From Streptomyces sp. Root431 (GTDB lineage: Bacteria > Actinomycetota > Actinomycetes > Streptomycetales > Streptomycetaceae), in assembly GCF_001426585.1 (NCBI RefSeq), contig NZ_LMEI01000011.1:432240-496239 (forward strand): a stretch of DNA of 64,000 bases. The letters are read 5' to 3'. A program made the position numbers and the translations under genes. The notes under the pieces were generated by a model that searched no databases, was not told the origin of the DNA, and worked only from the letters and a program-made list of their open reading frames with translations. Below, in pieces: positions 8,378 through 16,278 of the stretch. How positions within the stretch are numbered: position 1 is the first letter of the stretch; every line of letters begins with the position of its first letter.

Positions 8378-8536
8378 GGCCGGCTCCCGGGCTGTTCCTC
8401 AGGCGCTTCTTACCTCCGCCTTAAAGGGGTCCTAAGGATCGCCATCTCCCCCTCTCCACCGGCTTTTTCGCGGGTCCGGGCGGCTAGCTTCCTTGCCAAC
8501 CCCCCACGCTCACCCTCGTGAAGGAGCTGTCCCCCC

Positions 8537-9565
8537 ATGACTTCTCGCCGTACGGCCGCGGCCGTCACCGCCACCGCGCTGCTGGGCCTGTCCGGGCTCG
8601 CCTCCGCGCCCGCGTTCGCTCACGGGTCGATGACGGACCCGGTGAGCCGGGTGTCGGCCTGTTACGCGGAGGGGCCCGAGGCGCCGCGGTCGGCGGCCTG
8701 CAAGGCCGCGGTGGCGGCGAGCGGGACCCAGGCGTTCTACGACTGGAACGCGGTGAACATCGCGAACGCCGCCGGGAAGCACCGGGAGCTGATCCCGGAC
8801 GGCAAGCTGTGCAGCGCGGCCAACGACAAGTACCGCGGCCTCGACCTGGCGCGGGCCGACTGGCCCGCGAGCCGGCTGGCCTCCGGGGCGCACACCTTCC
8901 GTTACAAGGGGACGGCTCCGCACCGGGGTTCGTTCGAGCTGTACGTGACGAAGGACGGGTACGACCCGTCGAAGCCGCTGGCGTGGTCGGACCTGGAGGC
9001 GAAGCCGTTCGCGACGGTGACCGACCCGCGGATGGAGAACGGCGACTACGTCTTCGAGGGGACGGTGCCGAAGAAGTCCGGCCGGCATCTGATCTACTCG
9101 ATCTGGCAGCGCTCGGACTCCCCCGAGGCGTTCTACACCTGCTCCGACGTGGTGTTCGGGGAGGAGTCCGGCGGGACCGCTCCGGCGCCGACGGCCTCCG
9201 CGCCGAGCGAGGAGCAGATCGAGGACGGGAAGGACGAGTCCTCCGTGGAGCACGGCGGGCACGGGGACGCCGACCACGCGACCGGTGCGGAGGAGACGGC
9301 GGCGGCGCCCGCGACGGCCGCCCCCACGACGGCCGCCCCCGCCACGGCCGCTCCGGCCACGAAGCCGGCCGCCGAGGCCGCCGAGACCACCACCCCGGCG
9401 CCCAACGCGCCCGCTCCCGCGGCGGGTTCGGAGTCCGGTGTGGAGCTGGCGGAGACCGGCGGCGACGCCACCACCCCGTACGTCGCGGTCGGTGGCGCCG
9501 CCGTGCTCGCGCTCGGTGCGGCCGTGCTCTTCGGGACGACCCGGAAGCGCCGCAGCCGGCGCTAG
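8537..9565 (+). CDS. AA10 lytic polysaccharide monooxygenase with sortase anchor
   Basis: A 342-residue exported copper enzyme that oxidatively cleaves chitin or cellulose. The signal peptide ends AFA at residue 28, leaving His29 as the mature N-terminus; with His119 (SGAHTFRYK) it forms the histidine brace. The catalytic domain runs to about residue 215 and includes CSDVVF. A Pro/Ala/Thr-rich linker follows (about 218-303), then LAETG at 304-308, a hydrophobic helix and a basic tail RKRRSRR. That is a class E-type LAxTG sorting signal predicting covalent attachment to peptidoglycan. GAAGGAG lies 10 bases before the ATG. It converges on the M15 peptidase gene with six bases between them. Confidence 0.93.
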   Translation: MTSRRTAAAVTATALLGLSGLASAPAFAHGSMTDPVSRVSACYAEGPEAPRSAACKAAVAASGTQAFYDWNAVNIANAAGKHRELIPDGKLCSAANDKYRGLDLARADWPASRLASGAHTFRYKGTAPHRGSFELYVTKDGYDPSKPLAWSDLEAKPFATVTDPRMENGDYVFEGTVPKKSGRHLIYSIWQRSDSPEAFYTCSDVVFGEESGGTAPAPTASAPSEEQIEDGKDESSVEHGGHGDADHATGAEETAAAPATAAPTTAAPATAAPATKPAAEAAETTTPAPNAPAPAAGSESGVELAETGGDATTPYVAVGGAAVLALGAAVLFGTTRKRRSRR

Positions 9566-9571
9566 GGGGTG

Positions 9572-10324
9572 TCAGATGCCGCAGCCGGAAGCGGACCAGA
9601 AGCGGCTGGGGCGGTGGTCGACGTGGGTGTGGTCGCTGTGCCCGGGGTAGCCGGGCCCGAGGATGCCGTTGAAGCCGTGGTTGCGGGCCTGCTGGGCGAG
9701 GCGGCACAGCGAGTGGGGTCCGGAGCCGAGGTCGGCCGCGTCGCCGTAGAGGTGGCGGCTCGACGCGGCTCCGCCGACCGCGTCGTTGCAGGCCTGGCTG
9801 CGGAAGCCGCTGGTGACCCGGATCGACTGGTCGCCGAGCGCGTGCCGGAGGGCCTCCAGCTTCCACATCGTGCGCAGCGCGTTGGACTTGGCGGTGGCCG
9901 CGCTGACCGCGCCGCCCGCCCAGGTGGTGTTGCAATTGTTCAGCTCGGCGTAGGTGAAGTGGAGGGGTGTGCAGTCGTCGTCCTGGAGGCTGTAGATCTT
10001 GCTGAAGGTCGCGGGGCCCGCGACACCGTCGGCGGCCAGTCCGTAGGCGGACTGGAAGCGCTTGACGGCCGCGGCGGTCCCGGGGCCGTAGGCTCCGTCG
10101 ATCGCGAGGACGGCGCCGTAGCCGGGGTAGCCGGCGACCCGGATCTGCAGTTGCGTCACATCGGCGCCGGAGGCTCCCTCGGAGAGGGTGCGCGACCAGG
10201 TGTAGCAGCCGTCCGCGTGAGCGGTGCCGGCGGTCGCCACCACCCCGCCCACCACGGACGCCATGAGCATGACAATCGAGAGAAGTAGGCGGACGAACGG
10301 GGAACGTGCGGTGCGTCGGGGCAT
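9572..10324 (-). CDS. Secreted M15-family D-Ala-D-Ala carboxypeptidase with peptidoglycan-binding domain
   Basis: A 250-residue exported enzyme. The signal peptide is about 37 residues and ends THADG-like (TAHADGC). A PG_binding_1 domain follows (about 45-110: GASGADVTQLQIRVAGYPG, then IDGAYGPGTAAAVKRFQSAYGL). The C-terminal zinc peptidase M15A domain carries SSRHLYGDAADL, giving two zinc ligands His and Asp, and HSDHTHVDH, giving the catalytic/third ligand histidines. The layout matches the classic Streptomyces zinc D,D-carboxypeptidase, which trims the terminal D-Ala of wall pentapeptides. Several cysteines probably form disulfides. It is convergent with the LPMO gene and follows the lipase gene on the same strand. 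Confidence 0.92.
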   Translation of the reverse strand: MPRRTARSPFVRLLLSIVMLMASVVGGVVATAGTAHADGCYTWSRTLSEGASGADVTQLQIRVAGYPGYGAVLAIDGAYGPGTAAAVKRFQSAYGLAADGVAGPATFSKIYSLQDDDCTPLHFTYAELNNCNTTWAGGAVSAATAKSNALRTMWKLEALRHALGDQSIRVTSGFRSQACNDAVGGAASSRHLYGDAADLGSGPHSLCRLAQQARNHGFNGILGPGYPGHSDHTHVDHRPSRFWSASGCGI

Positions 10325-10349
10325 CGAGCCTCCATTGCCTCACAGGACC

Positions 10350-10379
10350 GGGGGTGGCCCGTGGAGCCGGGCCACCCCC
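10350..10379 (-). terminator. Rho-independent-type hairpin downstream of the lipase gene
   Basis: A perfect 12-bp stem (GGGGGTGGCCCG with its complement) around a 6-nt loop sits between the lipase stop and the peptidase start. There is no strong U-run, as is usual in Streptomyces. It can separate the two same-strand transcription units. Confidence 0.6.
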
Positions 10380-10468
10380 GAGACTGGCCGTCGCGTCGAC
10401 GCGCGTCAACCATGCCTGACCGGCGCCATAGGGCGGACCAATGGCGGGACCGCCCCTGGAGGCCTTCC

Positions 10469-11347
10469 CTAGCCGATCACCGAGAGGCAGGTGGTCGGGG
10501 TCGCGTGGGCCGGGTCGAGGGCGTTGGCCACCTCGTGGAAGGTGACCCGGTCCACCGTGCCGATCGCCACGTGCTCGGAGAGGTCGAGCGCGCACTTGTC
10601 CTGGATGAGGACGTTGGTGACGTTCGGGCCGGACAGGAACTGCGAGCGGTACGGGGTGACCACCTCGTCGTACTGGGTCGCGATGACGTGGTAGCGGACC
10701 CCGGGGACCGTGTCCCCGCCCTCGTTGAGCTTCGTGATGAAGGCCGAGCCGGCGATCTGGTCGGCGAGGCCGGGGGTCGCGGAGCTGATCAGGTCCTCGG
10801 CCCCGGGGAAGTACGGCAGGAGCTTGGTGAGGCCGAGGAGGGTGGTGCCGTGGTTGTCGGGGGCGATCCCGACGAGCGTGTTCACCTTCTCGGCCCCGCC
10901 GAGGAACTTGAGGTACCAGCGGGGCATCATGCCGCCCTGCGAGTGCCCGACGAGGTCCGCCTCGGGGGCGCCGGTCGCGGCGAGGACCCGGTCGACGTAC
11001 GCGTCGAGCTGCTCGGCGGACTTCGCGATGGGGCCGAGGCCGTGGAAGAAGGGCACGTTCGGCAGCTGGCCGTAGTCGAGCGAGAAGACGCAGTAGCCGC
11101 GGTTGACCAGATAGGGCGCGAGGACGAGCCAGTTGTCGACGGAGTTCCCGAGGGTGCCGTGGACGAGGACGACCGGGCGGGGGTGTGCGGCGGAGGGCTT
11201 GCAGGACCAGTCGTTCCAGCCACGGCTGGAGGCGGCGGTCTCCGTCTGGGCGGAGGCGGCGGTGGTGGGGGCGAGCGTGGCGGCGGCGGTCAGCAGCAGG
11301 ACGGACAGCGCTCTGACGGCGTGCTTCCAGGACTTCCGGGGCAGCAT
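10469..11347 (-). CDS. Secreted alpha/beta-fold lipase/acyl hydrolase
   Basis: A 292-residue exported serine hydrolase. The signal peptide (about 34 residues) ends ASAQT. The oxyanion segment PVVLVHGTLG lies near residue 58 and the nucleophile elbow VGHSQGGMM near 138. The C-terminal SEHVAIGTVDR provides the likely catalytic histidine. The protein belongs to the EstA/LipA-like triacylglycerol lipase group common in Streptomyces, which cleaves fatty acyl or cholesteryl esters outside the cell. Four cysteines suggest two disulfides. The coding start is separated from its probable promoter region by a 160-bp palindromic element (11389-11548), so the transcript leader may be highly structured. 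Confidence 0.92.
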   Translation of the reverse strand: MLPRKSWKHAVRALSVLLLTAAATLAPTTAASAQTETAASSRGWNDWSCKPSAAHPRPVVLVHGTLGNSVDNWLVLAPYLVNRGYCVFSLDYGQLPNVPFFHGLGPIAKSAEQLDAYVDRVLAATGAPEADLVGHSQGGMMPRWYLKFLGGAEKVNTLVGIAPDNHGTTLLGLTKLLPYFPGAEDLISSATPGLADQIAGSAFITKLNEGGDTVPGVRYHVIATQYDEVVTPYRSQFLSGPNVTNVLIQDKCALDLSEHVAIGTVDRVTFHEVANALDPAHATPTTCLSVIG

Positions 11348-11388
11348 CGGGCGATCTCCTTGCGGCTCAAGGGGAAGGTGGGGGTGCT

Positions 11389-11548
11389 GGGGGTGTCTTG
11401 CCGGTCAGGCCTGATCAGGGAGCGGGACCTGGTGCCGTGCATCGCAAGGCGGAGGAGGGAGTCATGGCGGAGCCATGGCGACCGACGACAACGCGGCGAG
11501 GCGCGGCACCAGGCCCCGCGAGCCCGGCATGATCGGCAAGACACCCCC
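11389..11548. mobile_element. MITE-like imperfect palindrome with 15-bp perfect terminal inverted repeats
   Basis: The ends are perfect inverted repeats: GGGGGTGTCTTGCCG at 11389-11403 and its complement at 11534-11548. Inside them the arms keep pairing with some mismatches for about 50 bases; for example ACCTGGTGCCGTGC on the left matches GCGCGGCACCAGG on the right. No open reading frame or transposase is inside. I see no clear target duplication. It looks like a non-autonomous inverted-repeat element, probably present in other copies in the genome, or a very stable RNA hairpin. It occupies half of the 329-bp gap between the imuB-like gene and the lipase gene. Confidence 0.6.
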
Positions 11549-11595
11549 TAAGCCCTGCGGTCCGGACCACAAGTGGGGATGCGCTTCAGCCAAAG

Positions 11596-11637
11596 CTACG
11601 CACGGGTAGCCTCGGCTGGGAAGTTACGCGTCGGTAA
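11596..11637. promoter_or_regulatory. Pair of 14-bp palindromes (TetR-type operator candidates)
   Basis: CTACGCACGGGTAG (11596-11609) and TTACGCGTCGGTAA (11624-11637) share the pattern TACGC-N3-GGTA. Their starts are 28 bp apart, between two and three helical turns. TTAC-N6-GTAA palindromes are typical of TetR-family regulators of lipid and ester metabolism in actinomycetes. They lie upstream of the lipase gene, beyond the palindromic element, and just after the imuB-like stop. Confidence 0.4.
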
Positions 11638-11676
11638 AAAGTGATGTGTCGTCATGCGGGCGCGTGATCGGCGAGT

Positions 11677-12666
11677 TCAGGCCGCCAGCGAACCCGGCAG
11701 CACCGCCCTCGGCCCGAACTTCGCCCGCGCCCGGTCCGCCACCGCCTCGATCCGCCGCGCCTTCTCGTCCGCCGGATCCAGGGACAGCTGGTACGCGGCC
11801 CCTTCGGCGCCCGTCAGCCCCTCGGCGCGCAGCGTGATCCCCCGCACCCGGGCCCGCTGGAGGCCGAGGGAGTCGTGGAGCGCGTACGCGAGGGAGCCGA
11901 GCGCCGCCGAGTGGGCGGTCGCCTCGGACAGGGTGCGGCTCCGCGTCGTCGTGCTCCGGTCCGCGTACCGCACGGTGAGCGCGAGCGAGCGGCACACCTG
12001 CCCCTCCGTCCGCAGCCGGGCGCCGAGTTCGCCGGCGAGCGCGAGGAGGGCCTTGCGGTGTTCCGTACGGTCGATCTCGTCGTGCGGGAAGGAGCGCTCG
12101 GCCGCCAGCATGGGGGTCCCCCCACGCGTTGAGCTGTGGGGGAGGGAGACCGCGTTCGGGGCGACGGGGGTGCGGTCGACGCCCCGCGCCCGCTCCCACA
12201 GCTCGCGGCCGGTCCGCGCGCCGACGAGCCGCTGGAGCACCGCGAGCGGCGCGTCGGCGACCCGGCCGACGGAGTCGAGCCCGTAGCCGCAGAGGGTGCG
12301 GGCGGTGGCGCGGCCGACGCCGTCGAGCGCGACGACCGGCCGGTCGCGGAGGAAGGCGGCCGGGTCCTCGACGACGAGGGTGACGCCGGGCCGGGCCTCG
12401 CGGGCCGCCATCCGGGCCAGCATGGGGTTGGGCCCGGCGCCGATGACGCAGTCGACGCCGTACAGGGCGAGCGCCCTGACCCGGATCACCGAGGCGAGCT
12501 CGGTGGGGCTCCAGTCGAAGTAGCGCAGCGCGCCGCGCACTTCGGCGAGCGCCTCGGAGGGCGGGGCGGCCTCGACGGTCGGGGTGAACTCGCCCAGGAG
12601 TTCCATCAGTCGGGGAAGCAGGGCCTCCCCGGCCGGTTCGAGGCGGAAGCGTACGCAGAGGATCAT
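11677..12666 (-). CDS. Degenerate Y-family DNA polymerase (ImuB-like mutasome subunit)
   Basis: A 329-residue protein coupled to dnaE2 by an ATGA overlap. Recognisable Y-family parts are the palm/fingers segment VIGAGPNPMLARMAA, the helix-hairpin-helix VALDGVGRATARTLCGYGLDSVGRVAD (quoted in part) and the C-terminal little-finger-like domain. The N-terminal DxD motif is missing, and the position of the canonical SxDE motif reads YFDWSPTE. So, like ImuB, it is probably inactive and serves as an adaptor linking DnaE2 to the beta clamp and RecA. It is shorter than full ImuB (about 500). No imuA gene is present. Calling it DNA polymerase IV would overstate the evidence. Confidence 0.82.
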   Translation of the reverse strand: MILCVRFRLEPAGEALLPRLMELLGEFTPTVEAAPPSEALAEVRGALRYFDWSPTELASVIRVRALALYGVDCVIGAGPNPMLARMAAREARPGVTLVVEDPAAFLRDRPVVALDGVGRATARTLCGYGLDSVGRVADAPLAVLQRLVGARTGRELWERARGVDRTPVAPNAVSLPHSSTRGGTPMLAAERSFPHDEIDRTEHRKALLALAGELGARLRTEGQVCRSLALTVRYADRSTTTRSRTLSEATAHSAALGSLAYALHDSLGLQRARVRGITLRAEGLTGAEGAAYQLSLDPADEKARRIEAVADRARAKFGPRAVLPGSLAA

Positions 12667-15600
12667 CCCGCGCTCCCCGGGCTGCTGTGCCAGAGCTTCC
12701 TGGGCGGCGCCGTCGCGCCTTCGCCGGCCGGTTTGAGGTCCGCCCAGGGGTTCATCTCGTAGCCGGTGGACATCGCGATGCGGCGGCCGGAGTCGCCGTC
12801 CCCACCGGCCGGCGCGGGCTCCGCGAGCCGCGCCCCCACCGCCTCCAGGCCGCCGGACGCCCGCAGTTCGACCAGTTCGGCGAGGTTCCAGGCGGCCGAG
12901 CCGACCACGCTGAGGCTGCGCGGGCCGCGCCGCTGCACCACGCCCCGGACCAGGAGCAGCCAGGAGTGGAAGACGGTGTGGGCGCAGCGCTCGTGGGCGT
13001 CGTCGAAGAAGGCCAGGTCGACCAGGCCGGTGCCGTCGTCGAGCGTGCTGAAGATGACCCGCTTCCCGGAGCGGATCGGCGGGGTCTGGGTGGCGGCCTT
13101 GGCACCCGCGACCAGGACGGTCCTGCCGTGGGGGGTGTCGCGGAGCCGCTGGGCGGAGACGACGCCGAGTTCGCGGAGGAAGGCGTGGTGGTCGTCCATG
13201 AGGTGGCGGGAGGCGTCCATGCCGAGGATGCCGAGCTCGGCGCTGAGGCGTTCCGTGTCGTCGAGGTCGGGCAGGCCGACGGGGGCGGTCTTCCCGCCTT
13301 GGGCGAGCGGGAGTTGACCGCCGTGGGAGGCGGCTCCCCGGTGGATGCGCCGGAGTTCGGTGAGGTGGAGCAGAAGGTCGCGGCGGTTGGCGCCGAAGGC
13401 GTCCAACGCGCCTACCTGGGCGAGCCGTTCGGCGACGGGGGTGCGGGGGCGGGCCCGCTCCCAGAAGTCGAGGAGGGAGGCGTACGGCTGCCCGGCCTCG
13501 ATGCGGGCGCTCTCGGCCTCGCTGATGCCGTGCACGTCGACGAGGCCCAGCCGGAGCCCCCACCGCACAGGAGAATCAGACACCAGTTCGATACGGTGAG
13601 CGACCGCCGACCTGTTCACGTCCAGCGGCAGCACCGGCACCCCCCGCCGCCGCGCGTCCGCGAGCAGCAGCCGCTTCGGGTACATGCCGGGGTCGTGGGT
13701 GAGCAGCCCGGCGTAGAAGGCGGCCGGGTGGTGCGCCTTGAGCCAGGCGGACTGGTACGTCGGCACGGCGAAGGCGACGGCGTGCGCCTTGCAGAAGCCG
13801 TACGAGCCGAAGGCCGCGACGATCTCCCAGGTACGGGCGACGACCTCGTCCCCGTATCCGCGCGCGGAGGCCTCCCGGGCGAACCAGAGCTTGATCCGCC
13901 CCTGCGACTCGGCGTCCGAGAGCCCGCGCCGCACCTGGTCGGCCTCGTCGCGGCCGCAGCCGGTCATGATCCGCACGATCTCGATGATCTGCTCGTGGAA
14001 GACGACCACGCCGTACGTCTCCCGCAGGGTCTCCTCCAGGTCGGGGTGCGGGTAGCGGACGGGGGCGCGGCCGTGCCGGGCCTCGATGAAGGGGCGGACC
14101 ATGTCGGCGGCGACCGGGCCCGGCCGGAAGAGCGAGATGTCGACGACGAGGTCGTGGAAGGTCGCGGGCTGGAGCCGGCCGACCAGGTCGCGCTGGCCCG
14201 GCGACTCGATCTGGAAGCAGCCGAGGGTCTCGGTGGAGCGGATGAGCCGGTACGTCTCGGGGTCGCCCTCCGGGACGGCGTCGATGTCCGGGCGGGTGCC
14301 GGTGGCCCGCTCGACCTCGGCGACGGCATGGGCCATCGCGGACTGCATCCGCACCCCGAGGACGTCGAGCTTGAGCAGCCCGAGGTCCTCCACGTCCTCC
14401 TTGTCGAACTGGGACATGGGGAAGCCCTCGCCGCTGGTGGGCACCACGGGGGTACGGGTGAGCAGCGAGGCGTCCGAGAGCAGGACCCCGCAGGGGTGCA
14501 TGGCGGTGCCGCGTGGGAGCGCGTCGAGGGCCTCGACCAGCTCCCAGAGCTTTCCGAACTTCTCTCGCTCGCCCGCGAGTTCGCGCAGTTCGGGCAGTTC
14601 GTCGAGGGCGGCGAGGGCATCGCGGGCGCGGATGTGCGGGAAGGCCTTGGCGATCCGGTCGGTCTCGGCGGGGTCCAGGGAGAGGGCCGCGCCCACGTCC
14701 CGTACCGCGTGGCGGACCCGGTAGGTCTCGGGCATGGAGACGGTGGCGACGCGCGCGGTGCCGAAGCGGCCGATGATCGCCCGGTAGACCTCCAGGCGGC
14801 GGGCGGACTCCACGTCGATGTCGATGTCGGGCAGGGCGATGCGGCGCTTGGAGAGGAAGCGTTCCATCAGGAGGCCGTGCTCGACCGGGTCGGCGTGGGC
14901 GATGCCGAGGAGGTGGTTGACGAGGGAGCCGGCGCCGGAGCCGCGGGCGGCGACCCGGATCCCCATGCCCCGGACGTCGTCGACGACCTGGGCGACCGTC
15001 AGGAAGTAGGTGGCGAACCGGTGGTGGGCGATGACATCCAGTTCGCGGTGCATCCGGTCCCAGTAGGCGCCCCGTTTCTCGTACCCCTTGAGGATCATGC
15101 CGGCGGCGGCCCGGGAGGTGAGGACGCGCTGGGCGGTGCGGTGCTCGGCGCCGACGAGGTGCGCTTCGGGGAAGTGGGCGGAGCCGATGCCGAGGTCGTC
15201 CTCGGGGTCGACCAGGCAGGCGGCGGCGACCGCCGCGGTCCGTTCGAGGAGCCGGTGGGCGGTGTCCCGGCGGAAGCCGGCGGCCTCGACGATCCGCTCG
15301 GCGGCGGCCAGCATCTCGCCGGCGCCCTTGAGCCAGGCCTCGCCGCTGTCGAGCTCCTTGCGGGGGTCGACGGGGACGAGACGGCGGGCGGAGTCGAGGA
15401 CGTCGGCGACCGGGCCCTGGCCGGGGTCGGCGTACCGGACGGCGTTGTCGATGACCGGCAGGACGCCCTGCTCGGCGGCGAAGCCGACGGTACGGGCGGC
15501 GAGCCGCAGGGAGCCGGGCCCGGTGCCGGTGCGGCCGTGGTCGACGGCCGCGAGGCGCAGCGCGTCGCCGTACCGCTCGCGCCAGGGGGCGAGCAGCCGG

Positions 15601-16097
15601 GCGGCCCGGTCGGGGCGGCCGGCGGCGAGGGCGCGGCCGACGTCGGACTCGGGGCCGAGCAGGACGAAGACGTCGTCGTCGCACAGGGCGGACCAGGGCA
15701 GCAGGGGCCGCTCCGCTCCCCCGGCGTGGGCGGCGGTGATCATCGCGCAGAGGGAGGCCCAGCCGGTGCGGGAGCGGGCGAGGAAGAGGGCGCGGGGCGC
15801 GGACTCGTCGACGAAGGCCCCGCCGCGGACGGGCGCGCGCCGGACGTCCTGCGGGCCGCCGGACGTCCGCTCCCGCACCGTCGGCTCGTACCCGAGGTCC
15901 ACGCCGAACAGCGGGCGGACCCCCACCTTCGCGCACGCCTTGGCGAAGCGGATCGTGCCCGCGAGGGTGTCGCGGTCGGTCAGGGCGAGCGCGTCCATGC
16001 CGCGCTCGGCGGCACGCGCGGCCAGTCGTTCGGGGTGGGAGGCGCCGTAGCGCAGGGAGTAGCCCGACGCGGTGTGCAGGTGCGTGAATCCCGGCAT
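12663..16097 (-). CDS. dnaE2: Error-prone DNA polymerase III alpha subunit DnaE2
   Basis: A 1144-residue C-family polymerase. The PHP domain at the N-terminus opens with FTHLHTASGYSLRYG, and ALALTDRDTLAG lies near residue 40. The catalytic palm carries the aspartates of LPDIDIDVE (near 455), and the fingers, the HhH motif and an OB-fold (RVIFSTLDDGTGLVDLAFFD near 1040) follow. DnaE2 performs SOS-induced translesion synthesis with ImuB in actinobacteria. ATG 16097 is chosen over the upstream in-frame start because GGGAGGT precedes it by six bases. LexA-like boxes lie 29-87 bp upstream. The stop overlaps the start of the imuB-like gene. Confidence 0.93.
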   Translation of the reverse strand: MPGFTHLHTASGYSLRYGASHPERLAARAAERGMDALALTDRDTLAGTIRFAKACAKVGVRPLFGVDLGYEPTVRERTSGGPQDVRRAPVRGGAFVDESAPRALFLARSRTGWASLCAMITAAHAGGAERPLLPWSALCDDDVFVLLGPESDVGRALAAGRPDRAARLLAPWRERYGDALRLAAVDHGRTGTGPGSLRLAARTVGFAAEQGVLPVIDNAVRYADPGQGPVADVLDSARRLVPVDPRKELDSGEAWLKGAGEMLAAAERIVEAAGFRRDTAHRLLERTAAVAAACLVDPEDDLGIGSAHFPEAHLVGAEHRTAQRVLTSRAAAGMILKGYEKRGAYWDRMHRELDVIAHHRFATYFLTVAQVVDDVRGMGIRVAARGSGAGSLVNHLLGIAHADPVEHGLLMERFLSKRRIALPDIDIDVESARRLEVYRAIIGRFGTARVATVSMPETYRVRHAVRDVGAALSLDPAETDRIAKAFPHIRARDALAALDELPELRELAGEREKFGKLWELVEALDALPRGTAMHPCGVLLSDASLLTRTPVVPTSGEGFPMSQFDKEDVEDLGLLKLDVLGVRMQSAMAHAVAEVERATGTRPDIDAVPEGDPETYRLIRSTETLGCFQIESPGQRDLVGRLQPATFHDLVVDISLFRPGPVAADMVRPFIEARHGRAPVRYPHPDLEETLRETYGVVVFHEQIIEIVRIMTGCGRDEADQVRRGLSDAESQGRIKLWFAREASARGYGDEVVARTWEIVAAFGSYGFCKAHAVAFAVPTYQSAWLKAHHPAAFYAGLLTHDPGMYPKRLLLADARRRGVPVLPLDVNRSAVAHRIELVSDSPVRWGLRLGLVDVHGISEAESARIEAGQPYASLLDFWERARPRTPVAERLAQVGALDAFGANRRDLLLHLTELRRIHRGAASHGGQLPLAQGGKTAPVGLPDLDDTERLSAELGILGMDASRHLMDDHHAFLRELGVVSAQRLRDTPHGRTVLVAGAKAATQTPPIRSGKRVIFSTLDDGTGLVDLAFFDDAHERCAHTVFHSWLLLVRGVVQRRGPRSLSVVGSAAWNLAELVELRASGGLEAVGARLAEPAPAGGDGDSGRRIAMSTGYEMNPWADLKPAGEGATAPPRKLWHSSPGSAG

Positions 16098-16125
16098 GGC
16101 GCACCTCCCGGCTCCCGCATCGAAT

Positions 16126-16184
16126 TCGTACGTACGTTCCCACCCCCTCGCTCCCACCCTAACTCATTTCGAACGTGCGTACGA
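16126..16184 (-). promoter_or_regulatory. Two LexA (SOS) box candidates upstream of dnaE2
   Basis: TCGAACGTGCGTACGA at 16169-16184 matches 11 of the 12 fixed positions of the actinobacterial SOS box TCGAAC-N4-GTTCGA. A weaker copy on the opposite strand at 16126-16141 (GGGAACGTACGTACGA) matches 9 of 12. They lie in the dnaE2 promoter region and indicate DNA-damage induction of the operon. Confidence 0.7.
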
Positions 16185-16278
16185 TAACCCGCACGGGTGA
16201 CACCCCACCGCTCTCCGAGTCAGCCATTCGGCCCCCTCCCACCTGCGGAAACACCCTTCGCCCCGGAACCTGGGGGGC

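Noticed and set aside
12687..16187. 1166-codon plus-strand open frame opposite dnaE2
   Set aside because: No domain is recognisable and the sequence is the typical Val/Gly/Asp-rich antisense frame. The minus strand encodes full DnaE2.
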